A stretch of 47,058 nt of DNA. It comes from Nocardia alba NBRC 108234 (GTDB lineage Bacteria; Actinomycetota; Actinomycetes; Mycobacteriales; Mycobacteriaceae). Below, one piece after another: positions 8,101-16,189 of this stretch. The stretch is from assembly GCF_001612665.1 (NCBI RefSeq), contig NZ_BDAX01000046.1:1-47058 (forward strand), read 5' to 3'. The notes below the pieces were generated by a model. The model worked only from the letters and a program-made list of their open reading frames with translations. It did no database searches and was not told the DNA's origin. The translations under genes were made by a program, and so were the position numbers. Numbering within the stretch: the stretch's first letter is position 1; each line of letters begins with the position of its first letter.

Positions 8101-9748
8101 CAGCGACGAGGTCCACCTTCAGCTCGAAGAGCAACTCCGAGACCTTCCCGCGACATACCAATCTTCCGACCTCCATCACAGGCTTCGGTCGTTCGGCTAC
8201 ACCGCCTTCAAGTTCCTATCAGCGCTCGACCCCGGGCGGTTGACACCGTTGGGACTTCGACGGCTGCAGGAGTACCAGCGCAAGTTCGACTGCGATTTGC
8301 CCGAGCCACCGACCGGCATCGTCACCTACAGGGTCGGGTCGCCGATCGGTGACTCAGCCACAGCCAAGATGAGCAACACGCAGTGGCTGCAGGCCATGGC
8401 AAAGCATGGCAACGACGACCGTGACTTCGGCAGCGAGGTAGGCGGGGCTCGCGAGTTGGCGCAGCAACTGCAGGCGCATACGGCTGAGGATCCTCTTCGA
8501 TTCGCTGGATTGGCCATGCAGTTGATGCCCGAGATCAACGCGGCCTATCCCAGCGCGATCCTGTTGGGCTTCGGAGAAGCATCTATTCCGGAAGAAGCGC
8601 AACACGCCGTCTTCGACGCGATCCGTTACATCATGAGCCTCGGCCTCGATGACTGTGACCGCTGGCTGGGCTGGGCGGTCCGTCGCGTCTATGACGAGGC
8701 ACCTTTGGACATCGTTGAGATAGTCCTCGACCGAGCGCTGCACGCTCCTGACCCTGTCGACAACTCGCCAGTCTTCGTACGCCGAGACGACCACCAACCC
8801 GGACGTGACATGTTCCAGAACGGATACAACACCTCGCGAGGAAGCTTGGCTGAGTCGCTAGGTGACCTCCTGGTCCACGACCTTGACGGCACGCGCACGG
8901 ACCTCGTGGCCCCTCACCTCGCCGAGCTGGCGAGCGATCCAGTACTGAGCGTCCGCGCCTGTGTCGCCCACACCATCGCTGCCTGCCTGCGGCATGCACG
9001 GCAAGCGGCCTATGCAGCCTTCGAACGCCTCATCGACGCCCACGATCTCCTACTTGCCTCCGGCAAGTTGGACGACTTGATGATCTATATCGGCAACGCC
9101 GATCCAGAAGTGATCGATCCGGTTATCAATCGCATGCTCAGCTCAACAGATGTCGAGGTTCGGAGAGCCGGGGGTCGCCTGGCGGCTTTTGCTGCGCCGC
9201 AATGGGGGCGTCCAGCGCTAATGGAGCGAGCTCTGGCCAGCGATGTAGAAGTTCGACGCGGCCTGGCTGAGATGTGCGCAGCAAGGGTTGGTCGATCCGC
9301 CGATTCAGAACTCGTGCTGTCTACTCTGCGTCAGCTGATGCATGACGAGGACGATGAGGTTCGGAAAAAGGTTGGCCGCCTGGCCGGTCACCTGCGTGGA
9401 GACGACCTGCGCCCTTACGCCGAGTTCTTGACTGACTTGATCGCGTCACCAAGCTACGTACACGCGGCCACGCAACTGCTCATCACGCTGCAGGAAGCGC
9501 CGGCTAAGGTCGACGATCTCATCGACCTCGCTGCACACCACTTTCTGAACATCCATGGTGATGACGTGGCCGACATCAGGACCGGTGCTGCCGGGGATGC
9601 TCATTACATCTCGGATCTAGTGGTCCGTGGGTTGGCGCAGACTCGCAACCGACAGCGCATTACGGCGCTACTCGATATCCTTGATCGCCTGCTCGAACTC
9701 GGTGTCTACGGAGTCGATCAAGCGATTGATGGTGCCGTGCGCAACTAG
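5183..9748 (+). CDS. Avs-like antiphage protein: Cap4-type nuclease domain, STAND NTPase, HEAT-like repeats
   Basis: 1521 aa. Residues about 33-130 resemble the Cap4/DUF4297 dsDNA-nuclease domain: GGVADKLGNKYE (36-47), an acidic pair E69/E70, E80-F81 and the PD-(D/E)xK signature Q94-V-K96. A Walker A motif VGAGGGGKST lies at 307-316 and a Walker B strand FLIIDQLD ending at D377-x-x-D380, followed by winged-helix-like sequence. The rest, about residue 600 onward, is helical repeats of HEAT/ARM character (for example STDVEVRRAGGRLAAFAAP). Nuclease-STAND-repeat proteins of this size include the Avs antiphage NTPases, which bind a phage protein, oligomerise and cut DNA. The start is uncertain: ATG 5183 has a weak ribosome site and conserved sequence begins near M31. 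It is a single gene behind IS debris. Family membership is fairly secure; the trigger is unknown. Confidence 0.85.
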   Translation: MSNCHDGEIEKSVQSSSAATPMPQNPARPRMAGASGGVADKLGNKYELAWAIRHALLCIQNERRSLTLEEIDPELADGSEFTYVNEHGDTAVTQVKRQNNITDHWTIAALRGRGVLSAAARHVAAGREFHFSSMTPSGALRVMAGLSRQSDDVQEFLAHQLTRELRPTFDELTAANVFGSTEVAWQTLRGMWIEIEVEEQLIMTNAMLADESLEGATGKLMAVAIGAVLLDNLRTRMTQRDLLDALARDGITRRGSRATRTSHEQAVATTQSWRGTIERELLSPSIKRQESATLVDLMAATRIALVVGAGGGGKSTVLYQAAREFEARDAEVLAFRLDRRGAFGSTVELGIQLGLSISPVAALRQAADGRDAFLIIDQLDAVSLVSGRLSERYDVIADLIQEATAVDGVRVILACRLFDVENDHRIRKLDARNDVERLTVEPLPDEAAAGAVSAMGLDPGLLTATQRALLRSPLNLVLLETIADQPGALNFTSRGSLFEAFWLRKEQTSEERRPGTLFNDVLARIAHAASDNQTLSVPVEILGPGDFIKHARVLASEQVIAIEDDRVSFFHETFFDFTFARQWLSRHQSMVEFLSAQEQELFRRAQVRQILELLRERDPDRFRTEVEAALSSADIRFHIKEMVVAVFANVSAPTVEDVELVLRLADRESTLTKRLLLQLARPTWFGPFYAQGHIERWLDGDDAALRDRSVNWMGNAGAVHSAEVADLLTARKQSPDYVMWLRWVAQLADLHLHRRLFELLLDAIRAGQIDPADRNHWLSIHKLAEHQPLWAIEMLKACFVESPSALALGSDDKVTLLGIHEYGATQMIETACEAEPQAFAEAFVPHLLAIMEVTHYDRFEQDLLRDRHFSLRLRAEPGYGDVDDALYNGVADALGKCAQTSPEAIESMLRLLAANEYDAAQSLLYRALIAGAVTFASWAAELILQGGNRLKAGYLSDSHWLSREVVEAIAPIVSDEVHLQLEEQLRDLPATYQSSDLHHRLRSFGYTAFKFLSALDPGRLTPLGLRRLQEYQRKFDCDLPEPPTGIVTYRVGSPIGDSATAKMSNTQWLQAMAKHGNDDRDFGSEVGGARELAQQLQAHTAEDPLRFAGLAMQLMPEINAAYPSAILLGFGEASIPEEAQHAVFDAIRYIMSLGLDDCDRWLGWAVRRVYDEAPLDIVEIVLDRALHAPDPVDNSPVFVRRDDHQPGRDMFQNGYNTSRGSLAESLGDLLVHDLDGTRTDLVAPHLAELASDPVLSVRACVAHTIAACLRHARQAAYAAFERLIDAHDLLLASGKLDDLMIYIGNADPEVIDPVINRMLSSTDVEVRRAGGRLAAFAAPQWGRPALMERALASDVEVRRGLAEMCAARVGRSADSELVLSTLRQLMHDEDDEVRKKVGRLAGHLRGDDLRPYAEFLTDLIASPSYVHAATQLLITLQEAPAKVDDLIDLAAHHFLNIHGDDVADIRTGAAGDAHYISDLVVRGLAQTRNRQRITALLDILDRLLELGVYGVDQAIDGAVRN

Positions 9749-9918
9749 TCCCGGATCACTTTGCCAGAACGGGATAGCCAACGAGTCGGTAGAGGGTCAT
9801 CCGGGTCCCGGTGTTAGGCTTGCGCGCCATGTCGCCTCCTTGAGTGTAGGGATCCCGCCGCGAATATATGGTGGTCTGCCTGGAATAATTATGAACTACG
9901 TCGATCGAGGCGGTCTGG

Positions 9919-10455
9919 ATGATGTTTGAAGGCGATGAAAGGGCTGTATCCGGGCAGCCGCCGAGCCCGCTCTTGCCGGTGTCGTTTGCGTGTTTTGGTC
10001 AACCGCAACTGCCGACGCCGTGGTCACCCCTGCCTGCGCACTGGAGAGCCAAAGCTGCCTGCAGGCACTGGCACGCTGACGGCTTTGCGACGCCGAAACA
10101 GGTGGAGTTCTTACAGGCTCTCGTCGAAAAGCTTGTCCCTCTCGGAGGTGCACCGTCCTGGTTCGCGCGTGATTGGCTGAATCGGCTTCGTCACCCGAGC
10201 GATTTCACGAAGGAGATCGTGAGCGATGCGATTTCGGAGCTGAAGCCAATTGCAACGCAGACGGCGACCGACATCAGAGACATCTCGAAGTTTCCGACCT
10301 GGTTCCAGCAGCCATGTCCAGAACGTAATTGTCGCGCTGTCCCCGGTGTTGCATGCATCGGTGCAAAGGGGCGGAATCTTTCAGAGTATGTGCACGCAGC
10401 TCGAAAGCGGCGTGTAAGTGCGAGCCCGCAAGTGGCGGATTCTCGTCAATTATGA
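9919..10455 (+). CDS. hypothetical protein with phage-type Cys/His zinc motif
   Basis: 178 aa. The middle (about residues 57-110) looks like a small helical domain: ATPKQVEFLQALVEKLV, then SWFARDWLNRL and EIVSDAISELKP. The C-terminus carries a Cys/His motif, CPERNCRAVPGVACIGAKG followed by YVHAARK. This resembles the short CPxC-x-A-x-PG-x-x-C...H zinc motifs common in actinobacteriophage and ICE proteins. The first 50 residues are of low quality, so the true start may be downstream. It sits between the Avs-like gene and a transposase fragment. Function unknown. Confidence 0.5.
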   Translation: MMFEGDERAVSGQPPSPLLPVSFACFGQPQLPTPWSPLPAHWRAKAACRHWHADGFATPKQVEFLQALVEKLVPLGGAPSWFARDWLNRLRHPSDFTKEIVSDAISELKPIATQTATDIRDISKFPTWFQQPCPERNCRAVPGVACIGAKGRNLSEYVHAARKRRVSASPQVADSRQL

Positions 10456-10500
10456 GCGATTAAGAGATGTCCCGTAAGTCGTTGAACGGCAACAGATATC

Positions 10501-10896
10501 GTGTCGACGGTGGTGATCTCGGCGTCCGATCCAGTGATGGTGGAGTTGTTCTCCGGGCTGCGGCCTCGCACGTTCGCTCGCCTGATCACCGGATTGCGGC
10601 GCGAGGGCGTCGACCGGCCGCTGCGAGGTCGGCCCTGGGCGTTGTGTTTCGAAGATCGGGTGCTGCTGGTGGCCACCTACTGGCGCACGAATCTGACGAT
10701 GCGGCAGCTCGCGGCGGTGTTCGGGGTGTCGAAGTCGGTCGCGGCCCGGGTGATCGAGGATCTGGGGCCGGCGTTGGCGCTGCGGCCCCGCGCCCGGTCT
10801 CCGCGGGGTGCGGTGTTGATCGTGGACGCCGCGTTGCTCTGTGCCCGTGCTCCGCTCGCGGCCCTATGGAACCAGCTGTTGCCGAGCATCTGGTAG
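10501..10896 (+). pseudogene. 5' fragment of an IS5-family transposase
   Basis: 131 codons giving the N-terminal HTH half of an IS5-family (DDE_Tnp_4-type) transposase: LRPRTFARLITGLRREGVD, then FEDRVLLVATYWRTNLTMRQ and LAAVFGVSKSVAARVIEDLG. The frame reaches the first catalytic strand (GAVLIVDAALL), after which similarity stops and the frame closes at 10896. The catalytic half is missing. A possible terminal sequence GAGATGTCCCGTAAGT lies just upstream near 10465. The unrelated 3' neighbour (S8 protease, minus) begins about 100 bp later, so the element was truncated by deletion. Confidence 0.7.
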
Positions 10897-11001
10897 TCGG
10901 TGCACACGCAGGATCGATCGGTGCCGACGGATCTGGAAACCATCCGTACCGAGCGAGCCACCTGGCCGGTGAACGCTATTCTCGGAGACTCCGCCCGGGA
11001 A

Positions 11002-13290
11002 TCAGCCCGCTGCCGCGCCGAGGATCGCCAGCGCATAGGGCTGAGGCCCCTGCGGGATGTTCGAGCCGATGATATCGATCGTCCACGGACCGACCGCGGG
11101 TGTGCCGACTTCGACGACCTCGACGTTGTTGGTCGAGTCCATCGTGAGCCCGGCGCCCTGCTCACCGTTTCCGACCCGGGGTGTTCCGTCCGGTCCTCGG
11201 ACAACGAGATTGAGGTTGTTGACCAATGTCTCGCCGGGGAAGTCGCTGTAGGCGAGCACGACCCGCAGCGGAACCGTTGCCGAGGTGACCTCGATCTCGA
11301 GGGTGTGGAGTTGTCCGGTCGAGATCTTCTTGCCTTGGCGCACCCGCAGCGCGGATGGCGCTGTCGGGGCAACGACCGCGGCCACGTCGACGCAACCGAA
11401 GCCCTGGTGGCTATCGGACACGGCGCCTGCAGGTGCTCTGTCTGGCAGGCGACGAGCGCCAGCGATCACGACGGCTTTGAGGAGCGCCCCCGACGGTGTC
11501 GCGATGTTGTGGTCGCGGCGAAGGTGCTGGCGTAGCAGCGCGAGCGCGCCTGCGGTCAGCGGTGTGGCCATGCTGGTGCCGCCCATGTAGAAGTACTTCG
11601 TAGAGCCTGGGAATGGTTTCCAGCCTGTTGCGGTGGGGCTGAGCATGGTCGACTTCGTCGACAGGATCCAGGTGCCCGGGGCGACGATGTCGGGTTTGAT
11701 GCGTCCGTCCGCGGTCGGGCCGCGGCTGGAGAACGCGACGACTTGATCGGGGTCGTCGCCCATCGGAGCGCTCTTGTACGGGGGTGCCGGGTAGTCCTGT
11801 GGCCACCAGTCGCCGTAGTGCTGGTTGTCGAAGGAGCGTCGCAGGTTCTCGCTGGCGCCGACGGTCAGGCAGTTCTTGGCGGTGCCCGGTGAGGTGACCG
11901 AGCCGAGGTTGATCTGGCCGTCGCCGTCGGAGTCGCTGCCGTCGTTGCCCGCGGCGAACAGGATGCAAAAGGAGGGGTGTTCCCACATGAACGTGTCGAC
12001 GGCGCGGCATTGGTCGTCGTAGATCCCGGGGTCGCCGCCACCCCACGAATTGGTGTGGATGCGTGCGCCTTTGTTGTAGGCGGGTGTGAACAGGTCGGCG
12101 AGGTCCACCGGAATTCCCGCGAGCAGGTAGCGGCCGTACTTCGCCACGAAGGCGGGGTTCTTCCAGTCCAAGGCTTGCTCAACGGCCTGGAACACCAGCT
12201 TGGCTTTGGTGGCCAGACCGCGGATCGTCGGGTGCCCCGCCACCACGGCACTTGCGGTGCCGTCGCCGAGTACCGATCCGGTGACGTGGGTGCCGTGGCC
12301 GGAGTCGAGGTCGGCCGCTCCGTCGTTGGCGCCGGCGTTGTTGATGTAGGGGGAGTATTCCGAGGTGATCGGAAAGCTCATGACGGCTTTGACGCGGTCG
12401 GCGAAATCGGGGTGGACGGGGGAGGTGGTGCCGGTGTCGAACCCGGTGTCGCACACGGCGACGGTCTCACCGTCGCCGTCGAGACCAGAAACCCCGCCCA
12501 GCGTTGCCGGGGTTCCGCGCATGATGGTCGCGGCGACGTCGTTGCTGATGCGGTTGATCGGCCGGTTGCGGACCATGCGCACACCATGGACCGCCGACAG
12601 GGCGGCCAGTTGCTTGCGCCGAGCGGCATCGGTGCTTTCGGGCGCTTCGACGATGAGCGTGGCCGGGCCCTCTCCGATGATCTTGAGTCCGAGTTTGCGG
12701 ATCTTCGCTTTGCCGGTGCGTGCGGTGGCCGGGGTGAAGAACTCGACCGTGAGGACGTCGGGGAGCAGCTTCGTTCGAGGCAACACGGGTTCGGTGGTCA
12801 CGTCGACGCGTGCACGGTCGGGCAGGTGACCGGCCCAGCGTACGTGCGGCAGCGCGGCGATCGCCGTGATCTGCTCGGCTGTGGCGCGCACGACCAGCGT
12901 GAAACCAGCACGGGCGTCGACGATCGATCCACCTGTCTTTTCGACCGCTGCGCGCCATTGCGGTTTGATCGGACCGACGAACTGGACCAGGTAGTGGTGC
13001 GGTCCGGCGTCCAGGCGCCGGGTGCGGTGGTAGGCGGGATGGGCTGAAGGCCGTGCTGCGCCGGTGATCCGCGGCAGGTTGGTGTCGATCGAGTCTTGCG
13101 TGGCCGGTCCGAGGGGGATCTCGTATTGCGCGGTGATGTCTTCGACGAGGTAGCGCTGGTTCAGCTCTCGCGCTTGGGCCTCGTTGGCCTGTATCAGCGC
13201 GAACGCGTCGTAGTTGGCTGTCACGGTGTGGTCTCGCGCGAGCGCGGCTTGCTCAGATTTGTTCGCGATCACTTTGAGTGTGCGGTCCAT
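11002..13290 (-). CDS. S8-family subtilisin-like serine protease
   Basis: 762 aa without a signal peptide, so probably cytoplasmic. The N-terminal ~260 residues hold two pro-domain-like regions (for example HHYLVQFVGPIKPQWRAAVE). The S8 triad is complete: D281 (VAVCDTGFDTG), H332 (DSGHGTHVTGS) and S573 (GGTSMATPL), with the oxyanion Asn in FAAGNDGSDSDG. A C-terminal beta-sandwich-like domain (about 640-762) follows, as in P-domain proteases. It lies downstream of the trypsin-NUC1 gene and a short coupled ORF on the same strand, suggesting one transcription unit. Cytosolic subtilases occur in bacterial conflict operons as activating or executing proteases. Its substrate is unknown. Confidence 0.9.
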   Translation of the reverse strand: MDRTLKVIANKSEQAALARDHTVTANYDAFALIQANEAQARELNQRYLVEDITAQYEIPLGPATQDSIDTNLPRITGAARPSAHPAYHRTRRLDAGPHHYLVQFVGPIKPQWRAAVEKTGGSIVDARAGFTLVVRATAEQITAIAALPHVRWAGHLPDRARVDVTTEPVLPRTKLLPDVLTVEFFTPATARTGKAKIRKLGLKIIGEGPATLIVEAPESTDAARRKQLAALSAVHGVRMVRNRPINRISNDVAATIMRGTPATLGGVSGLDGDGETVAVCDTGFDTGTTSPVHPDFADRVKAVMSFPITSEYSPYINNAGANDGAADLDSGHGTHVTGSVLGDGTASAVVAGHPTIRGLATKAKLVFQAVEQALDWKNPAFVAKYGRYLLAGIPVDLADLFTPAYNKGARIHTNSWGGGDPGIYDDQCRAVDTFMWEHPSFCILFAAGNDGSDSDGDGQINLGSVTSPGTAKNCLTVGASENLRRSFDNQHYGDWWPQDYPAPPYKSAPMGDDPDQVVAFSSRGPTADGRIKPDIVAPGTWILSTKSTMLSPTATGWKPFPGSTKYFYMGGTSMATPLTAGALALLRQHLRRDHNIATPSGALLKAVVIAGARRLPDRAPAGAVSDSHQGFGCVDVAAVVAPTAPSALRVRQGKKISTGQLHTLEIEVTSATVPLRVVLAYSDFPGETLVNNLNLVVRGPDGTPRVGNGEQGAGLTMDSTNNVEVVEVGTPAVGPWTIDIIGSNIPQGPQPYALAILGAAAG

Positions 13291-13421
13291 GTCCGAGTCC
13301 CTCCACGAAGGTTTGTCCGAAGCTAAATGACGCTCCCGCTACGCCGCGTTCCTGATGGAACAGTGCGCGGCTGGGACCTCTGTCGCGCGGCCGGTTCGCA
13401 CTCCCGCGTCCTGAGGCCCTG

Positions 13422-13715
13422 TCAACTCAACGCCTGTTTGCTCATCTCGTCCACCTGGAGGATGTGGTTAAATCCTCTGCCCGGCAGGGTCACCTCGATG
13501 ATGGCCCTAGCGTCGGGCGGTGCGCGCGAGTACCCGACTACTCGGATCCTGTGCAGCGGCGCCAACTCTGTCCGCGCCGTAGTTCTCTCTGATGGTCGAG
13601 GCTTCGGTTGCCTCTTTCCTCCGAGTTGTCGACACCCTCCGCAGAATGCGGCCTCGAACACGACAATCGCCCTACGGCCTCGTCGGTGTGGTGGGAGATC
13701 GGGTGTACCTGCCAT
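13422..13715 (-). CDS. short ORF translationally coupled to the trypsin-NUC1 gene
   Basis: 97 aa. Its ATG shares a base with the stop of the upstream gene (TGATG at 13717-13713), a common translational-coupling arrangement. The C-terminal half (RIRVVGYSRAPPDARAIIEV then GFNHILQVDEMSKQ) reads like a genuine alpha/beta fold, while the first half is arginine-rich and less convincing. I do not recognise a family. If real it could be an inhibitor, adaptor or substrate of the two flanking proteases. It could also be a chance frame. Confidence 0.45.
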   Translation of the reverse strand: MAGTPDLPPHRRGRRAIVVFEAAFCGGCRQLGGKRQPKPRPSERTTARTELAPLHRIRVVGYSRAPPDARAIIEVTLPGRGFNHILQVDEMSKQALS

Positions 13716-15769
13716 CAGGCGAATTGGATCTGATGAACGTTGTCGAGTTCGGTGTCAGGGCTTTCCGGTTCGCGGAACGGGTCCAACGCGGTGAGGTCAC
13801 CGAACGACAGCCCTGCTTTCTGCTCGATCCATTCGATCCGGCGCTGGGTGGTTTTGTGCTGACCGAAGACGAACTCGTGCTCGGAGAGGAACTCTCCTTG
13901 CGAGAGGCTGTAACCGGTCGCGGTGAGTGCCCCGGTGGTGTCATGGACAAAGACGATCACCTTCCAGAACGCCACGGGAATTCGCACGTCGAACTTGATC
14001 GGGTCGTCGTCGTGGAGGAAGGGGCCGGTGATCACCGAGATCCGCATCTGGTCCCGGCGTGCGTTCTGCAACGCGTAGTTCTCGAGGTCGAGCCAGACTC
14101 CGGCGTTGAAGGTTTGCATCTGCGGGACAGCGTTGGTCACGTGCATGGAGTCGTTGTTGGCGCGTGCGGCGACGGTTTCCGGACCCCAGACCGGGTCTTC
14201 GCGTCGAGTCATGTGGCCGCGGGAGAACTTGGGTGCCAGCCCGTAGCACTCCTTGCTGATCTGGGCGTGGTCGGGGATGCGGGGGTCGCGCCGCCACTGC
14301 GTTCGATCGGCTCTGGCTCGTTGCTTGCCGTCGATGTTGACCGCGCTGTAGAGGCACATGCGCCGTGTTCTGCTCATCACGACCGAGAAGTGTTCGTAGT
14401 TCAGCACAGTGCCGTCGCGGCCGTTGTCATCGAAGACCAGGATATCGTCGCGGTTGTTGACCACGGGCAGCGTGACGGCCGCGTCCGAGCCCAGGAATGT
14501 TTCCGAGAATCCGCTGCGGCCGAGGTAATCCGCGGCGACTCCCTCGACGACGACGTCTGCGGCCGAAATCCCGGGCGTAGGGGAAGCGACCGTTGTGGGA
14601 CCTGCAGCAGCGAGCGCAGAGAGGTTGTCCGCGTAGGGATCTCCGATCTCGACGGTGATCCGCAAAGGCACGACAGCACTGAACCGTGTCGGCCCGCCTG
14701 CGGTCGGTGTGGCACTGTCGAACGTGCCGGCACCGACCGTGTTCACAGTGACCGCGGGAGTCGCCGGTCTTACCGGCCTGCCCAGTACCGCGGCCAGGCG
14801 CTGTTGGACCACCGGGGCAGCGACCGCGAAATTGGCTTCGAGGAAGCGGCCGGCGAAGTGCAGCCCGACCGCTTCGCCGGTGGTCAACGACACCACGACC
14901 GACCCGGAATTCCCGCCGAGGGTGGTGCAGTCGTGCAGGATCACCGGTCCTTGCTTGCGGGTCAGTCGCCCCGGCGCCAGGCGTTTCTTGTCGTAGAGGT
15001 TGCCGTAGATCTGCTCCATGAGCGATTGATCGGGTATCCGGCTGTCACGTGCGGGGTATCCGATCACCGCGAGAAAGTCATCCACTACCGGGTCTTGGGA
15101 CATCGGTATCGGTGAGGGTGTGCCCGGACCGGTTTGATCCACCCGTAACAGTGCGATGTCGGGTCCGGCGTCGTCTTCGATGTGCAGGATCTCGGTCATC
15201 GCGAAAGTCAGGTCTTCGGGACGGTTCGCTTCTTCGAGGAAGTCGATGGAGGCGGTCATCGGTCCGAGAATGCCTTGACGGAAAACGAATTGGCCGCCAG
15301 TGGCGCGCCCGAATTCTTGTGCGACGTGGCGGTTGGTGACGATCACGTTCGGTGCCAGAAGCCACCCGGTGCCCAGCCAGGAGGCGTCGTGGCCGGTGAC
15401 CTCGATCCTGCCGACGGCGCGTGCGGCGCGGATCAGGGTCTCAGAAGCCGCGCTCAGGCGGGTCCGCCAGACCTCGCTGTCGGGATCGGTGAAGATTAGT
15501 TGCGCGGCGTCACGGTGGATGGTCAGCACGGGGCGGCCCGTGCGGGCAACGATCGTCTCGGTGTGGAAGCCCGCACCGTCGAAATCCTCCGCCGGGCTCG
15601 ATGACGGTGTGCCGTCGCCTGTTTCGCGGGTGTGGGGAGCCGCTGCGAGTTCGGTCTCAGAGGTGACGGCGCGGGTCTCGGCCAGTTCGGCACGTAGCTC
15701 ATCGTCGTTGTCTTCGATCGTGGCGTTGTGGAGCGCGAGCCGAGCGTGGACACCCTCAGAAATATCCAT
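13715..15769 (-). CDS. trypsin-like serine protease fused to NUC1 DNA/RNA non-specific endonuclease
   Basis: 684 aa, no signal peptide. Residues about 110-320 form an S1/S1B trypsin-like fold with H148 (TNRHVAQEF), D204 (GPDIALLRV) and S288 (LGGNSGSVVV). Residues about 375-660 match the NUC1 (beta-beta-alpha-Me) nuclease family: FSRGHMTRRED with catalytic H519, then TNAVPQM and FNAGVWLDLENY with metal-binding N555. Both active sites look intact. The fusion suggests that a proteolytic event and nucleic-acid cleavage are linked in one polypeptide, for example by autocleavage freeing the nuclease. It lies between the NB-ARC gene and the S8 protease on the same strand. ATG 15769 lacks a strong ribosome site. 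The domain calls are firm; the antiviral or suicide role is inferred. Confidence 0.88.
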   Translation of the reverse strand: MDISEGVHARLALHNATIEDNDDELRAELAETRAVTSETELAAAPHTRETGDGTPSSSPAEDFDGAGFHTETIVARTGRPVLTIHRDAAQLIFTDPDSEVWRTRLSAASETLIRAARAVGRIEVTGHDASWLGTGWLLAPNVIVTNRHVAQEFGRATGGQFVFRQGILGPMTASIDFLEEANRPEDLTFAMTEILHIEDDAGPDIALLRVDQTGPGTPSPIPMSQDPVVDDFLAVIGYPARDSRIPDQSLMEQIYGNLYDKKRLAPGRLTRKQGPVILHDCTTLGGNSGSVVVSLTTGEAVGLHFAGRFLEANFAVAAPVVQQRLAAVLGRPVRPATPAVTVNTVGAGTFDSATPTAGGPTRFSAVVPLRITVEIGDPYADNLSALAAAGPTTVASPTPGISAADVVVEGVAADYLGRSGFSETFLGSDAAVTLPVVNNRDDILVFDDNGRDGTVLNYEHFSVVMSRTRRMCLYSAVNIDGKQRARADRTQWRRDPRIPDHAQISKECYGLAPKFSRGHMTRREDPVWGPETVAARANNDSMHVTNAVPQMQTFNAGVWLDLENYALQNARRDQMRISVITGPFLHDDDPIKFDVRIPVAFWKVIVFVHDTTGALTATGYSLSQGEFLSEHEFVFGQHKTTQRRIEWIEQKAGLSFGDLTALDPFREPESPDTELDNVHQIQFA

Positions 15770-15841
15770 AGCGAGACAGTATTACGTGGACCGTGTCCAG
15801 GTCGGTCAAGTGCGGAAGGTGCAGGAGATCGGTCCAGGAGC

Positions 15842-16135
15842 GGTGGTGGTGTGGGGCTGTTGGGTGCTGGGTGCGGGAAGACCCAGGTCGCGCTGCTTGA
15901 GCGGGCCCCTACTTATTGTGAGCGGGTCTTCGGTGATGACCACCCCGACACCCTGACCACCCGCAACAACCTCGCCGCCGCCTACCAATCGGCGGGACGA
16001 TTCGCCGAGGCGATCGCGCTGTACGAGCGGACCTTCACCGACTCCGAGCGGGGCCTCGGTGCTGACCATCCGCATAGCGCGATGTACCGCGAATTACTCA
16101 TATCGGCGCGGAATCGACTTCGTCGTAGGAGTTGA
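15842..16135 (+). pseudogene. remnant of a second NB-ARC/TPR gene, opposite strand
   Basis: The frame ending at 16135 reads LLGAGCGKTQVALLERA, a P-loop-like start of an NB-ARC domain, running directly into one TPR unit (VFGDDHPDTLTTRNNLAAAY, then QSAGRFAEAIALYERTF). It ends in a partial unit and basic tail. The whole NTPase body and most TPR units are missing. This fits an internal deletion of a gene like the intact one at 16190-18769, but on the plus strand. It lies in the gap between that gene and the trypsin-NUC1 gene. No plausible start codon and ribosome site were seen. Confidence 0.65.
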
Positions 16136-16189
16136 TTTGTCTGTCTGAGGTCTGTCCCAAACAGGCACTGATCGGGGTCGTTGCGCTCG

